The notes below the pieces were generated by a model. It searched no databases and was not told the DNA's origin. It was given only the letters and a program-made list of their open reading frames with translations. A stretch of DNA of 64,000 nucleotides from Algoriphagus ratkowskyi (GTDB taxonomy: Bacteria > Bacteroidota > Bacteroidia > Cytophagales > Cyclobacteriaceae), in contig NZ_MSSV01000007.1 of assembly GCF_002150505.1 (NCBI RefSeq), positions 1 to 64,000 on the forward strand, written 5' to 3'. Positions 1 through 8,954 of the stretch are shown in pieces. Both the position numbers and the translations under genes were made by a program. The number at the start of each line of letters is the position of its first letter. Positions within the stretch are counted from its first letter, which is position 1.

Positions 1-18
1 AAAAGCGGATTTACATTC
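1..18 (+). repeat. Right end of a dispersed intergenic element, cut by the window edge
   Basis: The first bases (AAAAGCGGATTTACAT) match the right end of the dispersed element seen complete at 8692-8840, 43736-43885 and 47736-47890, where the end reads AAAAGCGGATATACAT or close to it. The rest of this copy would lie to the left of the window. Confidence 0.5.
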
Positions 19-512
19 TACATTAGAATTCTATGTATACTAAAACTTTAAGTTCCCTTTTCATTTTTGTAATATTCACATTCTCTTCAGGGAGGTTGCT
101 TGCTAAAAATAAGCAATTTGCAGACAGTTGAGAGTATGTAGGCATAGCAGTAGAAGAACCTGGATTTACCATATGGGGTACATCTCCAGTGATGGATGAC
201 ACCACTATATGGACCACTTGTAATTTTTTTTAGTTGTTAAGCCCTATTTTTTAGGAATTGATTAGTGCGCTTGCACTATTTTATATATTTTGGAGAGATT
301 TAATTCATGAATGGACTTGTTTACTTACAGCCAGTAATTCAGCTTCTGATATGATCCCCCAACTTGAACCAGACTCGAGGTTGGGAATAAAATTAATTAT
401 AGGTATAGTAATTGGGTATAGAAATTAAAAAAGAGGGGTATTAACCCCTTTCTTATCGTTTCAGCTATATCTTGACGACAGATTCTTTTTTTCAATTCTA
501 TAAGTATAAAAA
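19..512. other. Gene-poor leader region upstream of the TetR-sulfatase pair
   Basis: No gene is supported here. A 64-codon reading frame exists on the minus strand (23-217), but it has no recognisable motif and no start signal. Two hairpins are visible: CCCAACTTGA with TCGAGGTTGGG (about 358-385), and GAGGGG-TATTAA-CCCCTTTC (431-456), which is followed by a short T-rich stretch and could be a weak terminator or part of the regulator's control region. The TetR start follows at 513. Confidence 0.4.
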
Positions 513-1178
513 ATGGAAAAAAATCCAAAAATTAAGACAAAGGAAAAAATCTTGTTAACTGCCATAGAGCAGTACAACAAAATTGGTGTACAGGGAATTA
601 CGAGTCGGCATATTGCCAGTGAAATAGGGATCAGCCATGGTAATCTCGACTATCATTATAAAACCAAGGAGGATATTATTTTGGCAATTTATGATAAGAT
701 GAGAGAGGAAATGTCTGACTATTTTGTCGCAAGAAAAGAAAACATATCCCCTATTGAGCATGTACACCTGTTATTGCTGCAATTGGAAGAATTTCAATAT
801 CGCTATCGTTTCATGAACTTGGACGTACTGGAAATCACCAGAGCATACCCTAAAATCTCAGCGCTTTTGCAGAAAACATCAGAATTTAGAAAGTTACAGA
901 TGGATTCTCTTTTTCAAGAGTTTCGCAAGGAAGGATATATGATACCTGTTGAACCTGAGATCCTTGAACAGACTCAGCATATCATACGCATTACGATCAC
1001 TTTTTGGCTTTCTCAAAGAGAAGTCCTTGGTACTGAAAAATTTACAGAAAAAGGATCAATGGTTAGAAGTATATGGGCAGTTATTAGACCATATCTGACA
1101 GAAACAGGAAAGAAAGAACAAGGAAAAACTATAGCTAAATACGGATATATAAAACAAGAATCTACCAATGAATTATAA
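513..1178 (+). CDS. TetR/AcrR family transcriptional regulator
   Basis: A 221-residue one-component repressor-type protein. Residues 8-60 form the TetR DNA-binding domain, with the helix-turn-helix around residues 28-50 (GITSRHIASEIGISHGNLDYH) and the usual following 'Y-K-T-K-E-D-I' helix start. The C-terminal part (about 70-200) is helical and should hold the ligand pocket; its ligand cannot be read from sequence. The stop overlaps the start of the downstream sulfatase by 11 bp, so the two are very likely co-transcribed and translationally coupled, and the regulator may control the sulfatase and itself. The length is normal for the family. Family assignment is firm; the regulatory target is inferred from context. 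Confidence 0.9.
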   Translation: MEKNPKIKTKEKILLTAIEQYNKIGVQGITSRHIASEIGISHGNLDYHYKTKEDIILAIYDKMREEMSDYFVARKENISPIEHVHLLLLQLEEFQYRYRFMNLDVLEITRAYPKISALLQKTSEFRKLQMDSLFQEFRKEGYMIPVEPEILEQTQHIIRITITFWLSQREVLGTEKFTEKGSMVRSIWAVIRPYLTETGKKEQGKTIAKYGYIKQESTNEL

Positions 1179-2652
1179 AATAAAATATTTTGGGCTTGGA
1201 CTTATCCTACTATATGTCAGCACATTCCAACAAACTTTTGCACAAAACAAGCCTAGCAAGCCTAACGTCTTATTCATTTTTGCAGATGATCAGCGTGCGG
1301 ATGCTTTGGGAGTTTCCGGCAATCCTTACATACAAACTCCGAACATTGACCAACTGGCAAGTGATGGAAGCCGCTTCGAAAACGCCTATGTAATGGGCGG
1401 AAATCATGGAGCAGTCTGCGCAGCAAGTCGCGCAATGTTGCTAAGTGGCAAAAGCTTATTTCATGTCTATGACAAACTGAAAGACGAGCGCACCATGCCA
1501 ATGGACTTTGCACAGGCAGGTTATTCCACTTTTGGTACTGGCAAGTGGCATAATGAGAAAGAAGCTTTCGAAGCAAGTTTCCAGCAGGCTAAAAATGTCT
1601 ACCTAGGTGGAATGGCAGATCACTACAGCGTGACGCTTCGTGATTATGACGAAAATGGAAAGCTCGGTGAGCCAAACAAAAAAGGTTACTCCACAGAAGT
1701 TTTCGCCGAAGGTGCGATTGAGTTTATAAAAAATCATGCAAAATCAGGAACTGACAAGCCTTTCTTCGCTTATGTAGCTTTCACGGCACCGCATGATCCA
1801 TACTCTCCAGAGGCGAATTATATCAATCACTACCCAGATGGCTCTTTGCCTTTACCTGGGAATTACAAACCGGTTCATCCTTTTGCATTTGATGACTTGA
1901 TGGTCCGCGATGAATTACTTACTGACTGGCCAAGAAAGCCAGAAGTAATCCAGATGATTCTTTCTGATTACTATGCGCTGGTGACTCACTTGGATACACA
2001 GATCGGTAAAATCATTCAGACACTTAAAGACAATGGTCAGTATGAAAATACGATTATCGTTTATGCTGCTGACAATGGCCTAGCAGCTGGAAGTCATGGC
2101 TTACTTGGAAAGCAAAGTCTTTACGAGCACAGCACCAATGTCCCTATGATCATCAAAGGCCCTGGAGTTCCGAAGAACGAGACTTTTGATGCGATGGTGT
2201 ATCTCTATGATCTTTACCCAACCCTATCCGAATTGGCAGGTTTACCGAAGCCCACTCAGGTGGATGGAAAGAGCTTGGCTCCTATTCTTTCTGGAAAAAG
2301 CACTGATGTTAGAAGCAGCTTGTTTACTGCTTATCGCTATACTGTGCGGGCAGTAAGAACGCCGGAATGGAAGTTGATCAGATACCCAGAACGTGATTAC
2401 ACACAGTTGTTCAACTTGAAAAATGATCCATTGGAATTGAATAATCTTGCAGAAAACAAGACTTATTCCTCCACTAAAGATGATATGATGAAGATGTTAC
2501 TAGACTGGCAAAAAGCCTCTGGTGACACTGCAGCTTTGACTACTAAGGTGATCAAACCACTTGAATATGATCCGGCAAAACTTACTAGAAAACCAGATCA
2601 ATGGCAGCCAGAATATACATTGAAGCGGTATTTTGAAGGAATTGAGAAGTAG
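1168..2652 (+). CDS. Secreted sulfatase (formylglycine-dependent, S1-type)
   Basis: A 494-residue arylsulfatase-fold enzyme that hydrolyses sulfate esters, most likely in the periplasm or outside the cell because it begins with a signal peptide (residues 1-25, cleaved near T-F-A-Q). Active-site features are present: metal-binding D40-D41 in 'IFADDQR', the maturation motif C84-A-A-S-R88, whose Cys is converted to formylglycine, T-G-K-W-H at 124-128, A-P-H-D at 207-210, and A-D-N-G at 301-304 followed by G-S-H-G-L-L-G-K. Because the key residue is Cys, an anaerobic-type or FGE-type maturase is needed; none lies in the window. It overlaps the TetR gene by 11 bp and converges on a SusD/SusC pair, which suggests sulfated polysaccharide use. 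The substrate is not predictable here. Confidence 0.93.
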   Translation: MNYKIKYFGLGLILLYVSTFQQTFAQNKPSKPNVLFIFADDQRADALGVSGNPYIQTPNIDQLASDGSRFENAYVMGGNHGAVCAASRAMLLSGKSLFHVYDKLKDERTMPMDFAQAGYSTFGTGKWHNEKEAFEASFQQAKNVYLGGMADHYSVTLRDYDENGKLGEPNKKGYSTEVFAEGAIEFIKNHAKSGTDKPFFAYVAFTAPHDPYSPEANYINHYPDGSLPLPGNYKPVHPFAFDDLMVRDELLTDWPRKPEVIQMILSDYYALVTHLDTQIGKIIQTLKDNGQYENTIIVYAADNGLAAGSHGLLGKQSLYEHSTNVPMIIKGPGVPKNETFDAMVYLYDLYPTLSELAGLPKPTQVDGKSLAPILSGKSTDVRSSLFTAYRYTVRAVRTPEWKLIRYPERDYTQLFNLKNDPLELNNLAENKTYSSTKDDMMKMLLDWQKASGDTAALTTKVIKPLEYDPAKLTRKPDQWQPEYTLKRYFEGIEK

Positions 2653-2682
2653 TATCATTTAATGAGAAAAACACACGGCAAC

Positions 2683-2714
2683 AAAAAAGGGCTCCAAAAT
2701 TTTGGAGCCCTTTT
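2683..2714. terminator. Bidirectional intrinsic terminator between sulfatase and susD
   Basis: A perfect palindrome, GGGCTCCAAAA / TTTTGGAGCCC (2689-2710), is preceded by a run of six A and followed by TTTT. It can therefore terminate both the plus-strand sulfatase transcript and the minus-strand susC-susD transcript. Confidence 0.85.
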
Positions 2715-2738
2715 CTATTAATATTAATCTAAATCTTC

Positions 2739-4295
2739 TTAATATCCAGGATTTTGAGGAGTAAGGTTAGGATTATTCTGCATTTCAGGCAGAGGATACG
2801 GCATCAAATAATGCTTGGCCTGAAGTGTCTGATTTGAACTAGGATTAATATGCCCTACAAATTGATCAAATCCGTTAGTGGATTCATTATACACTTTGCG
2901 CAAGCGAAGCATATCAAACCAGATAATCTGCTCATAGCTGAGCTCATGCCATCTCTCTCTTAAGACTGCATCTCTAAATGAATTAGCATTAAACTCACCC
3001 ATACTTAAAGTGGTTAATCCAGCGCGATTACGAATTCTTTTCAAACTTTCTACCGCCAGTGCATTTGGGCCGCCTACCTCATTCTGCGCTTCAGCATACA
3101 TCAACAAAACTTCTGCAAATCTGATCAACGGCACATTCAAATTATTAGCCTTATTGCCTGGCTTATCTTTAGATCCTAGCGCAAGCTGATTGAAATGCTT
3201 GAAGATATATGGTGCTCCCAAATCAAACTTTGCACCACTACCATTTGTATAGTATGAAGTGTAGAAATATCCCACTTGATCAACAGCACGAAGATCTCCG
3301 GGCTCGTAAGATTTGTAAAATTCTTCCGTAGGAACAGTACTACCGGTTCCTGAAGGACCAGCAAATGTAACTGGCTTAAAGTTCGGGAACATATCGTTCA
3401 TCGGATTACCCGCTACGATGACATTGTACTGAAGCATGAAAATATGCTCTAATTTGTTGTCATTAGTTTCGTCATGAATTGCTCCGTAGGTAGGAAATAA
3501 ATTCAGCGTGAGTGGATTGCTGTTCCCATAATCAATAACTTCCTTCGATTTGTCAGCAGCCAATTGATAATGAGAAACTCCTTTGCTAAGTGGAAATCCC
3601 GCCATGGTCAAATACACCTTGGCAAGCATCGATTTTGTAGCAGCTAAAGACGCTCTTCCAGTAGTAGTCATCCAAGGTAACCCAGCAGTTTCTGCAGCTT
3701 TCAAATCTTCCAGAATCAATGCATATACCTCTTCTTGGGAGGCTGGAGAAGGTTTAAAGTTTTCCGAACCAGCAGTCTGAGGAAGTAAAATCAATGGCAC
3801 ATCTCCCCAAAGTCTCACTAGGTAGAAATAAGACCAAGCCCTTAGAAATCTAGCTTCTCCTAATACCCTAGTCTTTTGGGCTGCATCCATAGGAGAAATT
3901 GCTGGCACCTTATCTAACACCAAATTGGCTTGTGCAATTACTTTATACAAACCATTCCACCAATTGATCACATGCTGAGTACGTCCATCGTAGATAAGCC
4001 CGTACAAGTTATTCAGATCGGAATTTTGCGCAGTCTCTGTAGTAGAAGTTCCAGTAGGTGCTTCTAGCAGTTGCCATGTTGCCGAAAAGATACCTGCTCC
4101 TCCTCCAATAAATCTAGTATCTGCATAGACCGCCGCTAGTGCCGCTTCTGCGTGATCAGGAATGGTGTAAAAACTTTCAGGAGTTAAATTGGAAGGATCT
4201 TCCTCCTCCAAGAAGCTTGAACATCCCACAATTCCTGCCATCATTGCTCCAAATAGGAACAACATGCCTGCTTTGTTATATATGTTATTTTTCAT
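2739..4295 (-). CDS. SusD/RagB-family nutrient-binding outer membrane lipoprotein
   Basis: A 518-residue SusD-like surface lipoprotein. It has a type II signal peptide with the lipobox ending at C25 (G-I-V-G-C-S-S), then the family's acidic start (FLEEEDPSNLTPESFY). The body carries TPR-like helices ('ARFLRAWSYFYLVRLWGDVPLIL', about 145-170) and the typical C-terminal half with 'LIRFAEVLLMYAEAQNEVG', 'LKRIRNRAGL' and 'VLRERWHELSYE'. It ends in the standard 'PNLTPQNPGY'. SusD proteins cap the SusC barrel and bind the glycan or other ligand at the cell surface. It lies 29 bp downstream of its susC partner on the same strand. The ligand is unknown; the adjacent sulfatase hints at a sulfated sugar. 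Confidence 0.95.
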   Translation of the reverse strand: MKNNIYNKAGMLFLFGAMMAGIVGCSSFLEEEDPSNLTPESFYTIPDHAEAALAAVYADTRFIGGGAGIFSATWQLLEAPTGTSTTETAQNSDLNNLYGLIYDGRTQHVINWWNGLYKVIAQANLVLDKVPAISPMDAAQKTRVLGEARFLRAWSYFYLVRLWGDVPLILLPQTAGSENFKPSPASQEEVYALILEDLKAAETAGLPWMTTTGRASLAATKSMLAKVYLTMAGFPLSKGVSHYQLAADKSKEVIDYGNSNPLTLNLFPTYGAIHDETNDNKLEHIFMLQYNVIVAGNPMNDMFPNFKPVTFAGPSGTGSTVPTEEFYKSYEPGDLRAVDQVGYFYTSYYTNGSGAKFDLGAPYIFKHFNQLALGSKDKPGNKANNLNVPLIRFAEVLLMYAEAQNEVGGPNALAVESLKRIRNRAGLTTLSMGEFNANSFRDAVLRERWHELSYEQIIWFDMLRLRKVYNESTNGFDQFVGHINPSSNQTLQAKHYLMPYPLPEMQNNPNLTPQNPGY

Positions 4296-4324
4296 TAGTT
4301 ATATCGCTATAAGTTGACAAAGAA

Positions 4325-7300
4325 TTAAAGTGTTACCTGAATACCAAACATGAAAATTGTCGGTCTAGGATAACTGTGCCAGTTCATACCTTGAGAGAAT
4401 ACATTGTCTCCATTGCCACCTCTTATAGGAGTGGTCTCTGGATCACCATTGACATCATCACCTACCAAAAGGAAGAAGTTTTGAGCAGAAGCATAAGCTC
4501 TCAATTTGCTCAATTTGATAGAGTTAGCCATAGTTGTAGGGAAATTATAACCTAGTAATAAGTTACGTCCACGCAAGAACGAACCATCTTTTACCCAGTG
4601 TGAATCCACATTAGTCACATATCCAGCACGTGTATCACGAATCTCTGCAATCATCGTGTTTTGATTAGTTGGAGTCCAAGCGTTCAGCACTGAAGTGTAG
4701 CTATTAGCCAAAGCTTGACGATCTTCACTTGGATGTAGCGTCATGTTTAGGATATCATTTCCAACACTATACTGAAGTTCGATTGTTAGATCAAAATTGT
4801 ATAGTCTGAAGGAGTTGGAAATAGCTCCCCAGAAATCTGGACTACCATTACCTATGATCATTCTATCGGAATCATTGATCGCTTTGTCACCATTGACATC
4901 CAAATATTTGATGTCGCCAGGAAGAATAGTCAGTCCATTTCTATAACTCACAAATTCTGCAGCCTCAGCTCTCTCCGCTTCACTCCAAGTACCTAATCGA
5001 GTCAAACCCCAGAATGAACCAACGGGCTCTCCTACTCTGATAATGTTTGTTTGGTTAGTGAAGTTTGGCCCACCAACTCCGAATATATCCGCAGGAGTAG
5101 CTAGTGAAAGAACCTTGTTTCTGTTTAGTGAAAGGTTAAATGAAGAATTCCAGCTGAAATTCTCTTTTTCATAATTCACTGAGTTCAGTGTGAATTCAAT
5201 TCCCTTGTTTTCCATCGATCCTACATTACTTCGAATAGTGGCATATCCACTTGTGCGCGGTACCGGTGAATCCAAAAGCATATCAGTAGTCTTTCTGTAA
5301 TAAAGATCAACTTCTACATTCAATCGGTTATTGAACATACCCAACTCAAATCCAATGTCAGTCTGAGCAGTTTTCTCCCATTTCAAGTCAGGATTTGCAA
5401 GTCTATTCAAACCAGTTCCTCCAAATTGAGTTTCATTAAAAATTGCTGAATAATTAGAGCTCAAAAGAGAAAGTGAAGAATAAGGAGGAATCTCAGAGTT
5501 ACCAGTCAAGCCGTAACTTGCTCTAACTTTAAGGTTTGAGATAGTTGAATTCCCTTTCAGGAACTCCTCCTCAGATACTCTCCATGCCAATGCTGCAGAA
5601 GGGAAAAATGCATACTTATTATTGTCACCGAATTTGGAAGATCCATCTGCTCGGCCAGTTGCCGTAAACAAATATTTATCATCCAAGATGTAGTTTAATC
5701 TGAAGAAGTAAGAATTCAACGCTTCACGAGAAGCACTTGAACCAACTCGTGGAAGTTGACTTCCCGCTCCAAGATTATTGTACAAGAAGTAATCGGTGGA
5801 GAAATTCTGGATACTTGCACTCATTCCCGTGAAATTGCTTTCTTGCCATGAAATTCCAAGAAGTCCAGTAAAAGCATGTCTTTCTGCAAATACTTTGTTA
5901 TAGGTCAAGTAGTTTTCAAGAGACCAGAAAGTGTCTTTTCTCAAACTTTTAGATGCTGTTCCACTTTGTCCAATTGCCAAAGTTCTAGTCTCAGATTGAT
6001 CATTTTCCTGTGTAAGAATATTTACACCAAGAGCTGTTCTCATCTGAAGATCATCAGAAAATTTGATGTTGCTATAAGCTGTACCTAAAGTTGTTTGAGT
6101 ATTAAGGATATATTTTCTTCCAAATAATCTATGAGCAGAGCTCATAGTACCTTCTGCAAATGGATAATCCCGATTATTGGCAAATGTTCCATCTTCATAC
6201 TTAACAGGCAAAAATGGGAAATCTTCTACCATCTGTCTAGCTACTGCATCACTTACATCGACTAGATTTTCAGTCTGGCTGTTATAACTCAGACTACCGC
6301 CTACTGTCAACCAACTTTTGATTTTATCCTCAAGAGTAAACCTGGTTGAATATCTTTTCTGATAGGAATATTTTACCAAGCCCTGATCATCTCTGTAACC
6401 TAACGATAGGGAATAAGTAGTACGCTCATTGCCACCTGAAAAACCCAATTGATGATTTTGAGACAACTTATTCTGGGTAGTTTCATCAAGCCAATTAGTA
6501 TCAAAAAGCGGATTACCTTGACTATCAAAAATTCGAGGATCTGTTCTACGCAAAGCTGGATTTAGATAAGCCCATTTGCCATCTGCCCATCCTTGTGGAT
6601 CATACTTTGCCATATTTGCCCATGCCAAATCTTCAGTAGCTAGGTATTGCTTAGCATTTAATACTTCTGGTCTATTTGGACCAATAACAGGTACACTTAA
6701 ATCCACATTGTATGTAACTGTTCCTTCTCCCGATCTACCCTTTTTTGTAGTGACGAGGATAACTCCATTAGCACCCCTAGATCCGTAAATCGCAGTTGAT
6801 GACGCATCCTTTAGTACTTCTACAGAAACAATATCGTTTGGATTGATGTAGTCAATAGCACTACTCTGTTGACTAAGTGTACCAACTGGCATCTGAACTC
6901 CATCAATTACATACAATGGATTATTTGAAGAGTTAATTGAGCTGAATCCTCTGATTCTCACTGTAGTTCTCCCTCCTGGACGTCCTGAGTTATTATTGAC
7001 CTGAACTCCAGATACTCTACCTGCCAGAGCTTGGTTTAACGAAGATGCTGGACGCTCTCTCAGCGCTTCTGCACCTACCGAACCTACAGAGCCCGTCAAG
7101 TCGCTTCTTTTGGTTGTACCGTAACCGATTACTATTACTTCTTCAAGCGCTGTAGCATCAGGTCGCAGTGTGACATTAATTACAGTCTGGGTTCCTACAG
7201 CAATTCGCTGCGGCTCATATCCAATGTAAGAGAAGATCAAATCAGCAGTTTCAGAAACTGTAATAGAATAATTTCCATCTATATCTGTGACTGTTCCAGC

Positions 7301-7516
7301 GGTCGTTCCCGCTACAGATATTGTGGCGCCAGGTAGTGGTAATCCGGTTTCATCCAGAACTTTTCCTGTAACTGTCACATCTGCCTGAAGTGAGCTGATT
7401 AGAGGAGCTGAGGTAACACTTGCAAAAACGGAAGAGCTACACACCAACTGAAATATGAATCCATAAAGGATCATTTTTGACACTCGAAAGAGTCGTCTTT
7501 GTAAATATATTTTCAT
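4325..7516 (-). CDS. SusC/RagA-family TonB-linked outer membrane transporter
   Basis: A 1063-residue TonB-dependent receptor. After a signal sequence there is a carboxypeptidase-regulatory-like domain at about residues 48-120 (VTGKVLDETGLPLPGATISV ... TVTDIDGNYSI), a TonB-box-like stretch 'ALEEVIVIGYGT', then the plug domain (about 135-255, with 'SLNQALAGRVSGVQV' and 'NPLYVIDGV', 'EVLKDASSTAIYGSRGANGVILVTTKKG'), followed by the beta barrel to the C terminus. It has no N-terminal secretin/STN (anti-sigma-interacting) domain, and there is no ECF sigma or hybrid two-component gene nearby, so its regulator is not in the window. First gene of the susC-susD operon. It imports the ligand held by the SusD partner. 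Confidence 0.96.
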   Translation of the reverse strand: MKIYLQRRLFRVSKMILYGFIFQLVCSSSVFASVTSAPLISSLQADVTVTGKVLDETGLPLPGATISVAGTTAGTVTDIDGNYSITVSETADLIFSYIGYEPQRIAVGTQTVINVTLRPDATALEEVIVIGYGTTKRSDLTGSVGSVGAEALRERPASSLNQALAGRVSGVQVNNNSGRPGGRTTVRIRGFSSINSSNNPLYVIDGVQMPVGTLSQQSSAIDYINPNDIVSVEVLKDASSTAIYGSRGANGVILVTTKKGRSGEGTVTYNVDLSVPVIGPNRPEVLNAKQYLATEDLAWANMAKYDPQGWADGKWAYLNPALRRTDPRIFDSQGNPLFDTNWLDETTQNKLSQNHQLGFSGGNERTTYSLSLGYRDDQGLVKYSYQKRYSTRFTLEDKIKSWLTVGGSLSYNSQTENLVDVSDAVARQMVEDFPFLPVKYEDGTFANNRDYPFAEGTMSSAHRLFGRKYILNTQTTLGTAYSNIKFSDDLQMRTALGVNILTQENDQSETRTLAIGQSGTASKSLRKDTFWSLENYLTYNKVFAERHAFTGLLGISWQESNFTGMSASIQNFSTDYFLYNNLGAGSQLPRVGSSASREALNSYFFRLNYILDDKYLFTATGRADGSSKFGDNNKYAFFPSAALAWRVSEEEFLKGNSTISNLKVRASYGLTGNSEIPPYSSLSLLSSNYSAIFNETQFGGTGLNRLANPDLKWEKTAQTDIGFELGMFNNRLNVEVDLYYRKTTDMLLDSPVPRTSGYATIRSNVGSMENKGIEFTLNSVNYEKENFSWNSSFNLSLNRNKVLSLATPADIFGVGGPNFTNQTNIIRVGEPVGSFWGLTRLGTWSEAERAEAAEFVSYRNGLTILPGDIKYLDVNGDKAINDSDRMIIGNGSPDFWGAISNSFRLYNFDLTIELQYSVGNDILNMTLHPSEDRQALANSYTSVLNAWTPTNQNTMIAEIRDTRAGYVTNVDSHWVKDGSFLRGRNLLLGYNFPTTMANSIKLSKLRAYASAQNFFLLVGDDVNGDPETTPIRGGNGDNVFSQGMNWHSYPRPTIFMFGIQVTL

Positions 7517-8428
7517 GTTATGAGAGGTTTATTGGTATTGAAAACTTTAAGAAATCCTGTAAAAAGTTCTCGTTTAACAGGTGTCAGGCATTATGCAGCG
7601 AGGAATCTCCTGAGATTTCAACTGCTCCTTACAAAGGTTTTTCTTTCATTATCATAGGCTATTGGATTAAAATAAAAATTACCACCTCTTTTAAACTAAA
7701 GAAATTTCACAATCATCACATTCTGTATAAACCATTTAAAATCAAAATTTAACCGAACAAGAATATCAATCTCTTTAAACTGAAAATCATTAATTTACAC
7801 CTAAAACTCTTCAAAATATTTGGTAAAGCATAAACCTAAAAATCACCCTCTCCAAATAATTGTGCTATATAAACAAAAACATATTTTATATAAAATAATA
7901 AAGCTCAATCACACACAATTCAATAAGGAAAGCTCCCATTACTCTATATAAAAATTAAATGAAAATCAGTATTATCCCTAGTTAACCTTAAAAATCAGTT
8001 GAAGTAATAAGGCAAGACACCTTTTAAACGAACTAATTTCAAAATACAAATTTTTACTTTCTCACTCAACTACCCCAAATTAGTGATTTTATTGCGTTTT
8101 TAAGTTTAGTTATTTAAAAATAATACAAAACTTAATTTTGTGTTAATCATCAATTAGCTAATACAAACAAGCTTTTTCCACAAATAACTACCACAATTGT
8201 TGTTGGCATGGTTCTCTCAAATAGGCATTCTATTTTCGCTTCCAGCGAGCATGACTATGGTTGCTTAAGGCTAAAATATTACGGTGACTCACCATAAAAT
8301 CGTCCGATTTACTAATCAGGCTGTTCGATTTTGAAACTAGAATACTTCGCCGAGGCTCCCAAAGCTACATTTAGAGACGATTTTGCGTATGGAATAAGAA
8401 TTGAGAACACTTAAGAAAAATACTAACT
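7517..8428. other. Long AT-rich upstream region of the first susC
   Basis: About 900 bp without a convincing gene. It should hold the promoter and 5' leader of the minus-strand susC-susD operon (near 7517-7700), but I cannot place a promoter with confidence. The remainder (7750-8200) is very AT-rich and shows no clear repeat, tRNA or hairpin. Confidence 0.4.
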
Positions 8429-8620
8429 ATGATAAGTTTTCTGATTTGGTGTATTCTCTTTGTACTATGCTGGCCATTGGCAATTTTAGGATTACTTCTC
8501 TACCCAATCTTCTGGCTGGTTTTACTACCTTTTAGACTATTAGGCTTTGCGATTGATATTTCTTTCGATTTTATCCGCAACCTCTTCATGCTGCCATTCA
8601 TCCTTGCCGGAAGAAGGTAA
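8429..8620 (+). CDS. Small two-helix membrane protein, unknown function
   Basis: A 63-residue, very hydrophobic protein. Two membrane segments are visible, about residues 3-25 and 28-48, separated by a proline ('LLYPIFWLVLLPFRLL'), followed by a short amphipathic helix and a basic end (AGRR). It starts with ATG at 8429, is not overlapped by another plausible gene, and the coding is clean to the stop. I do not recognise a function. A spurious frame cannot be excluded because the region is otherwise non-coding, but the ordered hydrophobic pattern favours a real small membrane protein. Confidence 0.55.
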   Translation: MISFLIWCILFVLCWPLAILGLLLYPIFWLVLLPFRLLGFAIDISFDFIRNLFMLPFILAGRR

Positions 8621-8691
8621 AACAGCCAAATTTAAAATTTATGTCTTCAAACATAATAGGTCTAAGCCAGGAGAATTAAAATAAATATTTG

Positions 8692-8840
8692 TGATTATCC
8701 GCAATGATGCCAGTTGCCTTAGATTCTTTGTTTATCTGGTCGGAAGACCGATGACCGAAGACCGAAGTGACCTCAATTATAAATTTGAACAAATTCTAGA
8801 TTGCTTTTCCCTCTTTACTGGTAGAAAAGCGGATATACAT
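8692..8840 (+). repeat. Dispersed intergenic element, copy A
   Basis: The 149-bp element begins TGATTATCCGCAATGATGCCAG and ends TTACTGGTAGAAAAGCGGAT-ATACAT. The two ends are imperfect inverted repeats (TATCCGCAAT..TGCCAG against CTGGTAGAAAAGCGGATA). The centre holds a purine-rich GAAGACCGATGACCGAAGACCG tract. Related copies lie at 43736-43885 and 47736-47890 (same orientation) and 17713-17902 (inverted), with a probable degenerate copy near 37465-37590. The structure resembles a MITE or REP-like element; no open reading frame is inside. Confidence 0.7.
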
Positions 8841-8954
8841 ATAAATATTTAATCAATTCTATGACTTAGACCAGACTACCAATTTTTCACATCTGTACTG
8901 AGTTTCTTCAAATGACATCGGTGCAATTATTGCTAAACGTAAAATATCTGACAC

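Noticed and set aside
23-217. 64-codon minus-strand frame at the left edge
   Set aside because: No motif and no start context, and it lies beside a repeat end; chance frame in AT-rich DNA cannot be excluded.
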